Part shown: piece by piece, positions 7,746-15,280 of the stretch
Numbering within the stretch: position 1 is the stretch's first letter
How the letters are laid out: each line of letters begins with the position of its first letter
Assembly (NCBI RefSeq): GCF_030818955.1
Contig: NZ_JAUTBF010000001.1
Location: forward strand, 248,001 to 312,000
Source of the DNA: Microbacterium trichothecenolyticum
Lineage (GTDB): Bacteria; Actinomycetota; Actinomycetes; Actinomycetales; Microbacteriaceae
Length of the DNA stretch: 64,000 bases
Direction of reading: 5' to 3'
Notes under the pieces: model-generated
What the model saw: the letters and a program-made list of their open reading frames with translations, nothing else
What the model was told of the DNA's origin: nothing
Database searches by the model: none
Position numbers and translations under genes: made by a program

Positions 7746-8657
7746 TCAGGCGGAGTCTCGCGTCGCGCTGCGCTGCGCGGTGAAGCGGCGGGTGACGGCG
7801 ATGTCGCGACCGCCGAGCCCGCGCTCGACGATCTCGTCGAAGGCTTTCCGCAGCGCCGGCAGCAGCGCGGGACGGGTGTCGGTGGCCGCGGCGATGTCGG
7901 CGGCGAAGCGCAGGTCTTTGACCATGTACTCCGCGACGCCGCTGGGGGAGTCGTCACCCGAGACGAGTTTCTCGCGCCGGCTCTCGAGCAGACGCGACCC
8001 GGCGTAGCCGCCGCCGAGCAGCTCCCACAGGGCGGCGGGGTCGACGCCCGAGCGCGCGGCGAGCTCGGTCGCCTCGCCGAGCGCGAGGATCGTCGAGGCG
8101 ACGACGAGCTGATTGCAGGCCTTGGCGACCTCGCCGGCGCCGAGCGGTCCGAGACGCACGGGTGTTCCGCACGGGGCGAGCAGGCGGGCTGCGAGGTCGG
8201 TGTCGGCGGGGGAGCCGCCGAGCATGATCGACAGGCTCCCGGCCTTCGCGCCGTCCTCGCCGCCCGAGACCGGGCAGTCCACGACGCGGATGTTCTCGGG
8301 GAGGCGGTCGGCCAGCTCGCGCACACCGACGGGCGACGAGGTCGAGCCGATCATCAGCAGGAAGGGGCGCTCGGCGATCCCGGCGAGCAGGCCGTCGGGC
8401 CCGTCGAGGTGCTCCTCGAGCTGCGGCAGGTCGGGCAGCATCGCCAGCACCGCATCGGCTTGTGCGCCGAGTTCGCGCGCCGTCGCCGCCCAGCGAGCGC
8501 CGGCCTCGATGAGGGCGGGGCGTTCGCGTCGGGCGTGGACCACGAGGTCATCGCGGTCGGCGAGCAGGTGCTGAGCCATCGGTTCGCCCATGGCGCCCAA
8601 GCCCCAGACGCCGAGACGGACGGTCGAGGCGGTGGTCTCGTCATCGAGAGGAGTCAT
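7746..8657 (-). CDS. NAD(P)-dependent beta-hydroxyacid dehydrogenase (HIBADH / tartronate semialdehyde reductase family)
   Basis: A 303-residue member of the 3-hydroxyisobutyrate and 2-hydroxy-3-oxopropionate dehydrogenase family. Visible motifs: Rossmann GVWGLGAMGEPMAQHL, substrate motif DCPVSGGEDGAKAGSLSIML, catalytic Lys in GAGEVAKACNQLVVA, and the C-terminal DSPSGVAEYMVKDLRFA. Exact substrate is not fixed by sequence; tartronate semialdehyde or a related sugar-acid fragment would suit the locus. TACGCT (8665-8670) lies seven bases before ATG, so the message is probably leaderless. A GTTCA/TGAAC palindrome covers its likely -35 region, suggesting shared IclR control with the divergent dehydrogenase gene. 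Confidence 0.85.
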   Translation of the reverse strand: MTPLDDETTASTVRLGVWGLGAMGEPMAQHLLADRDDLVVHARRERPALIEAGARWAATARELGAQADAVLAMLPDLPQLEEHLDGPDGLLAGIAERPFLLMIGSTSSPVGVRELADRLPENIRVVDCPVSGGEDGAKAGSLSIMLGGSPADTDLAARLLAPCGTPVRLGPLGAGEVAKACNQLVVASTILALGEATELAARSGVDPAALWELLGGGYAGSRLLESRREKLVSGDDSPSGVAEYMVKDLRFAADIAAATDTRPALLPALRKAFDEIVERGLGGRDIAVTRRFTAQRSATRDSA

Positions 8658-8687
8658 GAGTCTCAGCGTACCGGCTGGACAACAGGT

Positions 8688-8711
8688 TGAACAGGGTTCA
8701 CTATTGTGAAC
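8688..8711. promoter_or_regulatory. Overlapping palindromes, candidate IclR operator
   Basis: TGAAC-AGG-GTTCA (8688-8700) overlaps GTTCAC-TATT-GTGAAC (8696-8711), giving three half-sites in alternating orientation. They lie between the divergent genes at 8657 and 8771. The same half-sites recur over the transporter promoter at 10.8 kb. The adjacent iclR-type gene is the obvious candidate binder. Confidence 0.65.
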
Positions 8712-8770
8712 ACACGCACGCTGATCGAGCGCGTCCGATGCGCCCGCTCGCGACGAAGGGATGGACGAAG

Positions 8771-9826
8771 ATGTCGACGCACAAGAGCCTACGCGCGGTG
8801 GTCGCGGTTCCCCTCCGCGAGGAGCACTGTCTTCTGATCGAGCGTCTCGAGCCGCGCCTCGAGCTCGTGCGCGACGTCTCTCTCACCCGCCCCATGCGCG
8901 GGCCGGCCGACTGGTCGGGGGATCCGGACCACGAACGTTCCGCGGCGCAGCAGCGGGCCTTCGACGAGATGGTCGACTCCGCCGACGCGCTGTTCGGCAT
9001 CCCGGACGTCGATCCCGCGGCGCTCGCCCGCACGGTCGCGGCGAACCCCGGGCTGCGCTGGGTCATGACCACCGCGGCCGGCGGCGGCGGACAGGTCAAG
9101 GCCGCGGGCCTGGATGACGCGGCCCTCGAGCGCATCGTCTTCACCACGAGCGCCGGCGTGCACGGCGGACCGCTCGCGGAGTTCGCGGTCTTCGGCGTCC
9201 TCGCCGGGGCCAAGGGCCTGCCGCGGCTGCGACAGGACCAGGACGCGGGAGTGTGGCCGGAGCGCTGGGAGATGCGGCAGATCGACGAGATGACCGTCCT
9301 CGTCGTGGGGCTCGGGGGTATCGGCGCGGAATGCGCGCGCCGGTTCCACGCGCTCGGCGCGGAGGTCTGGGGCACGACACGTTCGGGTGCGCCCGTCGAC
9401 GGGGTCGACCGACTGATCCCTCTCGACGAGCTGGTGTCGGCGGTGGCGGACGTGGATGCCATCGTCGTCACGCTCCCGGGCACGGAACAGACGCACCATC
9501 TGATCGGGGCCGACATCTTCGCCGCGGTGAAGCCGGGCGTGATCGTCGCGAACGTCGGACGCGGCACCGTGATCGACGAGGAAGCGCTGCTCGCCGCGCT
9601 CGACGACGGGCGGGTCGGCTTCGCCGCTCTCGACGTCTTCGAGGTCGAGCCGCTGCCGAGTGCGTCGCCGCTGTGGAGGCATCCGCACGTGCTCGTGAGC
9701 CCGCACACCGCGGCGCTCAGCAGCAAAGAGGAGGAGCGGATCGCGCGGCGTTTCGCCGAGAATGCCACGCGCCTGCTCGATGGCGAACCGTTGCGCGCGG
9801 TTGTCGATACGGTCGAGTTCTACTGA
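8771..9826 (+). CDS. D-isomer-specific 2-hydroxyacid dehydrogenase
   Basis: A 351-residue NAD(P)-dependent dehydrogenase of the D-2-hydroxyacid family, probably a keto-gluconate or glyoxylate/hydroxypyruvate reductase. The cofactor motif is VVGLGGIGAECARRFHALG. The catalytic Arg is in VANVGRGTVIDEEAL, the Glu in DVFEVEPLP and the His in VSPHTAAL, so the triad is complete. The N-terminal catalytic-domain half has a less common insertion with GDPDHERSAAQQRAFDEMV. ATG 8771 is chosen for AAGGGA at about nine bases; upstream frame is weakly supported. It precedes the IclR gene by 25 bases and is probably co-transcribed with it. Confidence 0.88.
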   Translation: MSTHKSLRAVVAVPLREEHCLLIERLEPRLELVRDVSLTRPMRGPADWSGDPDHERSAAQQRAFDEMVDSADALFGIPDVDPAALARTVAANPGLRWVMTTAAGGGGQVKAAGLDDAALERIVFTTSAGVHGGPLAEFAVFGVLAGAKGLPRLRQDQDAGVWPERWEMRQIDEMTVLVVGLGGIGAECARRFHALGAEVWGTTRSGAPVDGVDRLIPLDELVSAVADVDAIVVTLPGTEQTHHLIGADIFAAVKPGVIVANVGRGTVIDEEALLAALDDGRVGFAALDVFEVEPLPSASPLWRHPHVLVSPHTAALSSKEEERIARRFAENATRLLDGEPLRAVVDTVEFY

Positions 9827-9851
9827 TCGCATCCACCGAGGGAGGGTCCGC

Positions 9852-10646
9852 ATGGCCGAGGACGACGACGGTCGGCAGACGCGCGACCCCGCTCCCGCGG
9901 TCGGGCGCAGTATCCGTCTGCTCGGACTGCTGGCCGAGGCGGAGCGCAGTCTGACGCTGACGGAGCTGGCATCCGGTCTCGGGCTGGCGAAGTCGTCGAC
10001 GGCGAACCTCTGCCTGTCGCTGGAGGCGGAGCGGATGATCGAGCGCGTGCCATCGGGATATCGCCTCGGGATCCGCACCGCGGAGCTGGGTGGGGCGTTC
10101 GCGGCGCAGTTCAATCAGGTGCGGGAGTTCTACGCCGTCTGCGAGGCGTCGCGCGTGCTCGCGCGCGAGCTCGTGCAGGTCGCCGTGCTCGACGACGCCG
10201 ATTCGCTCTACCTCGCCCGGTACGAGGGCTCGCGCTCGGTGCGGCTGGGAACGCCGCTGGGCTCGCGGCTGCCGGCCGCCCTGTCGGCGACCGGGCGCGC
10301 TCTGCTGATGACGCGGGATGACGACGCCGTGCGTGAGCTGCTTCACCGTGGCGGTCCGCTGCCGGAGCTCACCTCGCACAGCACGGTCGACGTCGACGGC
10401 ATCCTCGCCAAACTCGCCGCCGCCCGCGAGCGGGGTTGGGCCGTCGACGAGGAGGAGTCGTTCCGCGGCATCGTCGGGGTCGCCGTGCCCCTCGAGGGGT
10501 GGGCGCCGGGGGATCCGCAGCTCGCCCTGGGTGTCGGCATCCCGGTCGCGGATGCCACGCCCGAACGCATCTCCCGCGTCGGCGCCGCGCTGCGCGAGGC
10601 CGCCGCCGCGCTGACCAACCCGTTCAGCGCCGCCCCCCGCGCCTGA
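9852..10646 (+). CDS. IclR-family transcriptional regulator
   Basis: A 264-residue regulator with an N-terminal winged helix (AVGRSIRLLGLLAEAERSLTLTELASGLGLAKSSTANLCLSL, residues 16-57) and a C-terminal ligand-binding domain (VCEASRVLARELVQVAVLDD, LGSRLPAALSATGRALL, SFRGIVGVAVPL). IclR proteins control sugar-acid and aromatic catabolism and bind short palindromes. GGAGGG six bases before ATG 9852 supports the start. It is placed between the hydroxyacid dehydrogenase and the transporter operon, both preceded by GTTCA/TGAAC repeats, so it is the likely controller of both. The effector is unknown. Confidence 0.92.
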   Translation: MAEDDDGRQTRDPAPAVGRSIRLLGLLAEAERSLTLTELASGLGLAKSSTANLCLSLEAERMIERVPSGYRLGIRTAELGGAFAAQFNQVREFYAVCEASRVLARELVQVAVLDDADSLYLARYEGSRSVRLGTPLGSRLPAALSATGRALLMTRDDDAVRELLHRGGPLPELTSHSTVDVDGILAKLAAARERGWAVDEEESFRGIVGVAVPLEGWAPGDPQLALGVGIPVADATPERISRVGAALREAAAALTNPFSAAPRA

Positions 10647-10688
10647 GCCGCGTTCGTCGCGTCGGCCCGCGTCGGCGGGTGACACGTC

Positions 10689-10757
10689 GTTTGGGGCGCC
10701 CCCTTCCGTTTGGGGCGCGGTTTTGCGCGCCCCAAACGCAAGGGCGCGCCCCAAAAC
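10689..10757. repeat. Palindromic repeat family B, copy 1 (GTTTGGGGCGC)
   Basis: Two tandem GTTTGGGGCGC modules (10689 and 10708) are followed, after a short TTTT loop, by two inverted modules ending at 10757. The arms are about 33 bases and nearly complementary. A second copy lies at 44141-44207. It sits between the iclR gene and the transporter promoter, so it may also end transcription of iclR. Confidence 0.8.
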
Positions 10758-10797
10758 GCCCCGGGAGCGGCTGTCGCGCGGACCGAAGAAAGAATCC

Positions 10798-10836
10798 GTT
10801 CAGCATATTGAACACCGTCCACTCCGTTGGTACAGT
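10798..10836 (+). promoter_or_regulatory. Promoter of the transporter operon overlapped by a candidate IclR site
   Basis: GTTCA-GCATAT-TGAAC (10798-10813) is a palindrome whose right half is part of TTGAAC, a good -35 hexamer (10808-10813). Seventeen bases later is TACAGT (10831-10836), a good -10. A protein bound at the palindrome would block this promoter. The start codon is about 42 bases downstream. Confidence 0.7.
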
Positions 10837-10877
10837 CGGCTTTGTCGGGAGACCCCAGCCGATCAAAGGAGATGGCC

Positions 10878-12287
10878 GTGACCACTGCACCCACCGCGAC
10901 GCCCGCGCCGCAGGACGACCCCGAGTACGCCGCCAATCTGCGGAGGGCGACACTCGCCTCCAGCATCGGCAGCGCCCTGGAGTACTTCGACTTCGCCCTG
11001 TACGGGCTGTCGACGGCGCTGATCTTCAACGTCCTGTTCTTCCCGCAGGAAGACCCGGCCCTCGCCACCGTGGCCGCCTTCGCGACCTACGGCGTGGGCT
11101 TCCTCGCCCGTCCGTTCGGCGGGCTGTTCTTCGGCGTGCTGGGCGACAAGCTCGGCCGCAAGTGGGTGCTCGTCATCACGATCCTGCTGATGGGTGGTGC
11201 GTCCACCGCGATCGGCCTGCTGCCCACCTACTCCGCGATCGGCGTCGCGGCCCCGATCCTCCTCGTCATCATGCGGCTGCTGCAGGGCTTCGGGGCCGGA
11301 GCCGAGCAGGCCGGGGCAACGGTCCTCATGGCCGAGTACGCCCCCGTCAAGCGGCGCGGCTTCTTCGCGGCCCTGCCGTTCATCGGCATCCAGGCCGGCA
11401 CGCTGCTGGCCGCGGTCGTGTTCAGCCTCATCTCGCTCCTGCCCGAGGACCAGCTGCTGAGCTGGGGCTGGCGGGTGCCGTTCCTGGCGTCGTTCCTGCT
11501 GATCCTCATCGCCCTGTTCATCCGCATGCGCCTGCGCGAGACGCCGACCTTCATCGAGCTCGAGAAGCACGAGCAGATCGCCGAGCGTCCCATCCGCGAC
11601 ATCTTCACGCGCGGCCTCCCGGGCATCATCGTCGGCGTCGGCCTGCGCATGGCCGAGAACGGCGGGTCGTACATGTTCAACACCCTCGCCCTGACGTTCT
11701 TCGTCGCCTCCGTCGGGGGACAGGCCGACCGGAGCCTGCTGACGTGGGGCGTGACGCTCGGATCGCTCATCGGCATCTTCTCGGTCCCGCTGACCGGAGC
11801 GCTCTCCGACCGCATGGGCCGACGCACCGTCTACCGGTTCGGAGCGCTGTTCATGCTCGTCTTCACGTTCCCCGCCTGGTGGCTGATCTCGCTGGGCAGC
11901 TACCCGATCACCATCGCGGTCATCGCGATCGGCATCGGCGTCGCGGTCAACTCGATGCTCGGACCCCAGTGCGCCATGCTCCCCGAGCTCTTCGGCAACC
12001 GCCACCGCTACCTCGGTGTCGCCATGGCGCGCGAGATCTCGGCGGTCCTGGCCGGCGGGCTCGCCGGTGTGCTGGGCGCGTACATCATCGCCGTTTCGGG
12101 GGCCAACTGGCTCCTGCTGGCGATCTACATGGCCACGCTCGCCCTCATCACCACCGCCTCCACCTTCCTCGTGCCCGAGACGCTCCGCCGTGACCTCACC
12201 CGCATCGACGACGCCATCAAGGTGTCGCGCGAGGAGGCCGGCGAGGGTGTGGATGCCACCACCGTGACCGTTCGGACGATCCGGTGA
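10878..12287 (+). CDS. MFS transporter, metabolite:H+ symporter (MHS) type
   Basis: A 12-helix permease of about 469 residues, probably importing the acid that the following three enzymes process. MHS features are the N-terminal ASSIGSALEYFDFALYG, the long loop after FFPQEDP, the GDKLGRKWVLVITILLMG cytoplasmic motif, LLQGFGAGAEQAGATVLMAEYAP and SDRMGRRTVYRFG in the second half. GTG 10878 is preferred to ATG 10872 because AAAGGAG ends directly before 10872 but six bases before 10878. The gene overlaps the SDR gene by GTGA, so it is the first gene of a transporter-SDR-FAH-ADH operon. Substrate is not determined by sequence. Confidence 0.88.
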   Translation: MTTAPTATPAPQDDPEYAANLRRATLASSIGSALEYFDFALYGLSTALIFNVLFFPQEDPALATVAAFATYGVGFLARPFGGLFFGVLGDKLGRKWVLVITILLMGGASTAIGLLPTYSAIGVAAPILLVIMRLLQGFGAGAEQAGATVLMAEYAPVKRRGFFAALPFIGIQAGTLLAAVVFSLISLLPEDQLLSWGWRVPFLASFLLILIALFIRMRLRETPTFIELEKHEQIAERPIRDIFTRGLPGIIVGVGLRMAENGGSYMFNTLALTFFVASVGGQADRSLLTWGVTLGSLIGIFSVPLTGALSDRMGRRTVYRFGALFMLVFTFPAWWLISLGSYPITIAVIAIGIGVAVNSMLGPQCAMLPELFGNRHRYLGVAMAREISAVLAGGLAGVLGAYIIAVSGANWLLLAIYMATLALITTASTFLVPETLRRDLTRIDDAIKVSREEAGEGVDATTVTVRTIR

Positions 12288-13048
12288 GCGCGTTCGATCT
12301 CACCGGCCGGCTCGCCCTGGTGACCGGCTCGAGCCGCGGCATCGGCCGGACCCTCGCGCAGGGCCTCGCCGAGGCCGGTGCGACGGTCATCGTGCATGGT
12401 CGGGATGCCGCGACGGCCGGCCGCGCGGCCGAGGAGATCTCGGCCTCCACCGGGGTGGACGCGCACGTCGCGACCTTCGATGTGGGTGGTTCCGCCGCTG
12501 TCGATGCGGGCCTCGATGCGATCGAGGAGCGCCACGGCGTACCCGACATCGTCGTCAACAACGCCGGCATCCAGCGTCGCGCCCCGCTCGCGGAGTTCCC
12601 GGATGCCGACTGGGACGACCTCGTGCGGACGAACCTCTCCAGCGCGTTCTACGTGTCGCGGCGGGTCTCTCGCGGGATGATCGCGCGCGGCTCGGGCAAG
12701 CTCATCCAGATCGGCAGCGTCCAGTCGCTGCTGGCCCGCCCCTCGATCGCGGCGTACGGCGCGACGAAGGGCGCCATCGCGATGCTGACGAAGGGCCTGT
12801 GCGCCGACCTCGCGCCGCACGGCATCCAGGCCAACGCCATCGCGCCGGGGTACTTCGCCACCGAGCTGACGCAGGCCCTCGTCGACGACGAGCAGTTCTC
12901 CGCGTGGGTGCGTTCGCGCACACCGGCGGGGCGGTGGGGGGACACCAGCGACCTGGTGGGGGCGCTGGTGTTCCTCTCGAGCGCGGCGAGCGATTTCGTC
13001 AACGGCCAGACGATCTACGTCGACGGCGGAATGACGGCGGTGGTGTGA
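12284..13048 (+). CDS. SDR-family oxidoreductase, gluconate 5-dehydrogenase-like
   Basis: A 254-residue classical short-chain dehydrogenase. The cofactor motif is TGSSRGIG, the structural NNAG follows at about residue 92, and the catalytic Ser (IGSVQSLL), Tyr and Lys (AAYGATKGA) are present. The opening FDLTGRLALVTGSSRGIGRTLA and the segment NNAGIQRR are typical of gluconate 5-dehydrogenase and 2-deoxygluconate dehydrogenase relatives, which reduce or oxidise keto-gluconates. The same fold also oxidises 2-keto-3-deoxy sugar acids, which would fit the neighbouring FAH hydrolase. GTG start overlaps the transporter stop by four bases and its stop overlaps the next ATG, so translation is coupled. 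Confidence 0.88.
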   Translation: MSAFDLTGRLALVTGSSRGIGRTLAQGLAEAGATVIVHGRDAATAGRAAEEISASTGVDAHVATFDVGGSAAVDAGLDAIEERHGVPDIVVNNAGIQRRAPLAEFPDADWDDLVRTNLSSAFYVSRRVSRGMIARGSGKLIQIGSVQSLLARPSIAAYGATKGAIAMLTKGLCADLAPHGIQANAIAPGYFATELTQALVDDEQFSAWVRSRTPAGRWGDTSDLVGALVFLSSAASDFVNGQTIYVDGGMTAVV

Positions 13049-13785
13049 TGCGTATCGCTCGCCTGGCGACGGCCGACGGCACCCGCACCGTTCGTGCCTG
13101 CGCCGACGGGACCTGGATCCCGATCGACGACCCCTTCGCCGCCTTCGCCGCCGGACAGCCGGTGACGGATGCCGGTGAGCCGGTGCAGGGGACCCTGGTC
13201 GCGCCGTGCGTGCCCACGGTCATCGTCGGCATCGCCCAGAACGGTCCCGATCACGCCGCGCCCGTGCAGGCGTGGCTGAAGAGCCCGCGCACCGTGACCG
13301 GCCCGGACGCGACGGTGACGCTTCGGCGGGATGCCGGAACGACCGTCGCCGAGGCGGAGGTCGCCGTGGTCATCGGCCGCGACACGACCGGGCTGACCGC
13401 CGAGACGGCCCACGAGTACGTGCTCGGGATCACCGCGGTCAACGATCTCTCGAGCCCCGACCGCTCGGTGGTGGACCCGCGCAACTTCGAGTCGAAGTCG
13501 GGGGAGGGGTACACCCCGCTCGGGCCGTGGATCGACACCGCGATCGGACTCGACGACGACGTGGCGCTGCGCCTGCTCGTCGACGGCGACCCCGTCGCCG
13601 AGACCTCGGCGGGCCGCTACCCCATGTCGCCCCGCGCGTGCCTGGCGTACGTGGCCGGCTGGACGACCCTGGGCCCCGGGGACGTCATCATGATGGGCGC
13701 CCCGTTCTCGGCCGCCCCGATCCGACCCGGTGTCGTGGTCGAGGTCGTCGTCGACGAGATGCGCCTGCGCACGGAGGTGATCTGA
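13048..13785 (+). CDS. Fumarylacetoacetate hydrolase (FAH) family protein
   Basis: A 245-residue FAH-fold enzyme. Members cleave or hydrate 2-oxo and 2,4-dioxo acids using a divalent metal. Visible family segments are VAEAEVAVVIG (metal Glu residues), LGITAVNDLSSPD and SKSGEGYTPLGPWIDT, followed by the C-terminal CLAYVAGWTTLGPGDVIMMGAP. The first ATG base is the last base of the SDR stop codon. Idonate catabolism has no step for such an enzyme, so its presence between an SDR and an ADH points to a dioxo-sugar-acid cleavage or side-product removal. That role is inference. Confidence 0.85.
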   Translation: MRIARLATADGTRTVRACADGTWIPIDDPFAAFAAGQPVTDAGEPVQGTLVAPCVPTVIVGIAQNGPDHAAPVQAWLKSPRTVTGPDATVTLRRDAGTTVAEAEVAVVIGRDTTGLTAETAHEYVLGITAVNDLSSPDRSVVDPRNFESKSGEGYTPLGPWIDTAIGLDDDVALRLLVDGDPVAETSAGRYPMSPRACLAYVAGWTTLGPGDVIMMGAPFSAAPIRPGVVVEVVVDEMRLRTEVI

Positions 13786-13788
13786 CCC

Positions 13789-14826
13789 ATGACCAATTCC
13801 GCCGTGGTGGCCCACGCCGCCGGTGACCTGCGGATCGACGACATCGGCGAGCCGACCCCGGATGCCGACGAGGCCGTCGTCGCGGTCGCGTTCGGGGGCG
13901 TCTGCGGCTCCGACCTGCACTACTGGCGTCACGGTGCCGCGGGGGCCTCCATCCTGCGTGAGCCCCTGGTGCTCGGGCACGAGCTGTCCGGCATCGTCGT
14001 CCGCGCCGCCGCCGACGGCTCGGGGCCCGCCGCAGGCACGCCCGTCGCGGTGCATCCCCTGACCCCGCACGGCGACGGCGTGACGCCCTGGCCCGCGGAT
14101 CGCCCGAACCTCGCTCCCGCGTCGACCTATCTCGGGTCGGCGATGCACCTGCCGCACACACAGGGCGGTTTCGCCGAGCGCGTCGCGCTACCCAGCCGCA
14201 TGCTGTTCCCGCTTCCGGCGGGCCTCGATCTGCGCACGGCGGTGCTCGCCGAGCCCGCGGCGGTCGCATGGCACGCCGTGGAGCGCGCGGGGTCGGTCGC
14301 CGGGCGGCGCGTCGCGGTGATCGGCTCGGGCCCGATCGGGCTGCTCGCCGTGGCCGTCGCCCGCCATCACGGCGCGGCGGAGGTCATCGCCACCGATCTG
14401 CACGAACTGCCGCGTTCGTTGGCCTCCGCGCGCGGCGCCCGTGTGCTCGACGCGCGGGACGAGGAGGCCATCGCGGGGCTGCACGCCGACGTGGTGATCG
14501 AGTCCAGCGGCACGGTTCCGGGCCTGGGCGCCGCGGTGTCGGCGGCGGCTCGCGGCGGCACGGTCGTGATGCTCGGCCTGCAGGCGGCGGGTACGGTCGC
14601 AGCACCGTTGGCGACGGCGATCACGCGCGAGCTCACCCTGACGGGATCCTTCCGCTTCGCCGCGGAGTTCGCCGCGGTGCTCGCGGCGCTCGCCGACGGA
14701 TCGCTCGAGGTCGACGGCATCCTCACGCACGTCGTCTCCGCAGTCCAAGCGGCGGAGGCGTTCGCCACGGCGGCGGACGCATCGGTGTCGTCGAAGGTCG
14801 CGCTCGCGTTCGGCGCGGGGGACTGA
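13789..14826 (+). CDS. Zinc-type alcohol dehydrogenase, L-idonate 5-dehydrogenase-like
   Basis: A 345-residue medium-chain dehydrogenase expected to oxidise a sugar acid or polyol with NAD(P)+. Catalytic zinc ligands are present: Cys39 (GGVCGSDLHYW), His64-Glu65 (VLGHELSG) and Glu155 (LAEPAAVAWHA). The cofactor site is VAVIGSGPIGLLAVAVA near residue 175. The lobe that normally carries four cysteines for the structural zinc (about residues 88-112) has none; Cys39 is the only cysteine I see in the protein. It is last in the operon, three bases after the FAH gene. L-idonate dehydrogenase is the nearest family, but sorbitol-type substrates are possible. Confidence 0.85.
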   Translation: MTNSAVVAHAAGDLRIDDIGEPTPDADEAVVAVAFGGVCGSDLHYWRHGAAGASILREPLVLGHELSGIVVRAAADGSGPAAGTPVAVHPLTPHGDGVTPWPADRPNLAPASTYLGSAMHLPHTQGGFAERVALPSRMLFPLPAGLDLRTAVLAEPAAVAWHAVERAGSVAGRRVAVIGSGPIGLLAVAVARHHGAAEVIATDLHELPRSLASARGARVLDARDEEAIAGLHADVVIESSGTVPGLGAAVSAAARGGTVVMLGLQAAGTVAAPLATAITRELTLTGSFRFAAEFAAVLAALADGSLEVDGILTHVVSAVQAAEAFATAADASVSSKVALAFGAGD

Positions 14827-14867
14827 CGCTTCGTCGACTCAGGCTCCCGGGACGGGGCCCTGCCGGG

Positions 14868-14993
14868 TCAGTGCTTCTTGTACCCGGCGTTGCGGCCCAT
14901 GGAGAACAGCGCGCCGACGGTGCCGATGAGGCCGATGGTGGCGATGCCGCCGATGACCCAGAGCACGACGTGGGAGAAGAAGCCGCTGTCCAT
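14868..14993 (-). CDS. Small single-span membrane protein (41 aa)
   Basis: A 41-residue ORF. It begins MDSGFFSHVVLW, has one membrane segment (VIGGIATIGLIGTVGALFSM) and ends in a basic tail, GRNAGYKKH. AAGGA lies at proper spacing before ATG 14993, which strengthens the call. It is convergent with the idonate-dehydrogenase-like gene and divergent from rplY. I do not recognise the family. The short basic tail after the span suggests an N-out, C-in orientation. Confidence 0.7.
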   Translation of the reverse strand: MDSGFFSHVVLWVIGGIATIGLIGTVGALFSMGRNAGYKKH

Positions 14994-15093
14994 GATGATC
15001 CTTCGGGTGAGTGGTTCCTCGATCCTACCGGTGCGTCCGGCGCGCCCGTGCCGGTCGGCAGAGAGCGGGTTCGTGCGTCGGTTCTCGCGCTGG

Positions 15094-15280
15094 TAGACTT
15101 CCGGGGAACTTCGGCGAGGGATTGTCGCGCACCGGCCGGTGCAGGTGGCATCCGTGATCGACGCGGTGATGCAGGCTCCCGGCTTTCCTCACGCGCTCGC
15201 GTTCGAGTCGAATCCAGACCACACCGTGCGGACACCGTCCGCTCACAAGCTGCGGGACACGAGCCCGCGAGGAGAACATC
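15094..15280 (+). promoter_or_regulatory. Likely promoter and long 5' leader of rplY
   Basis: TAGACT (15094-15099) is a good -10. The leader of about 175 bases contains a 14-base palindrome GCACCGGCCGGTGC (15129-15142), a GCGGAC-ACC-GTCCGC hairpin (15228-15242) and a GCGGG/CCCGC pair close to the ribosome site GAGGAG. This could be an autoregulatory leader for L25. No known riboswitch class was recognised. Confidence 0.45.

Noticed and set aside
7746..14826. Recently acquired genomic island
   Set aside because: No integrase, tRNA junction, flanking repeat or shift in base composition is visible; the cluster looks long resident.
15100..15280. Known riboswitch in the rplY leader
   Set aside because: I could not match any conserved riboswitch core; only simple hairpins are visible.
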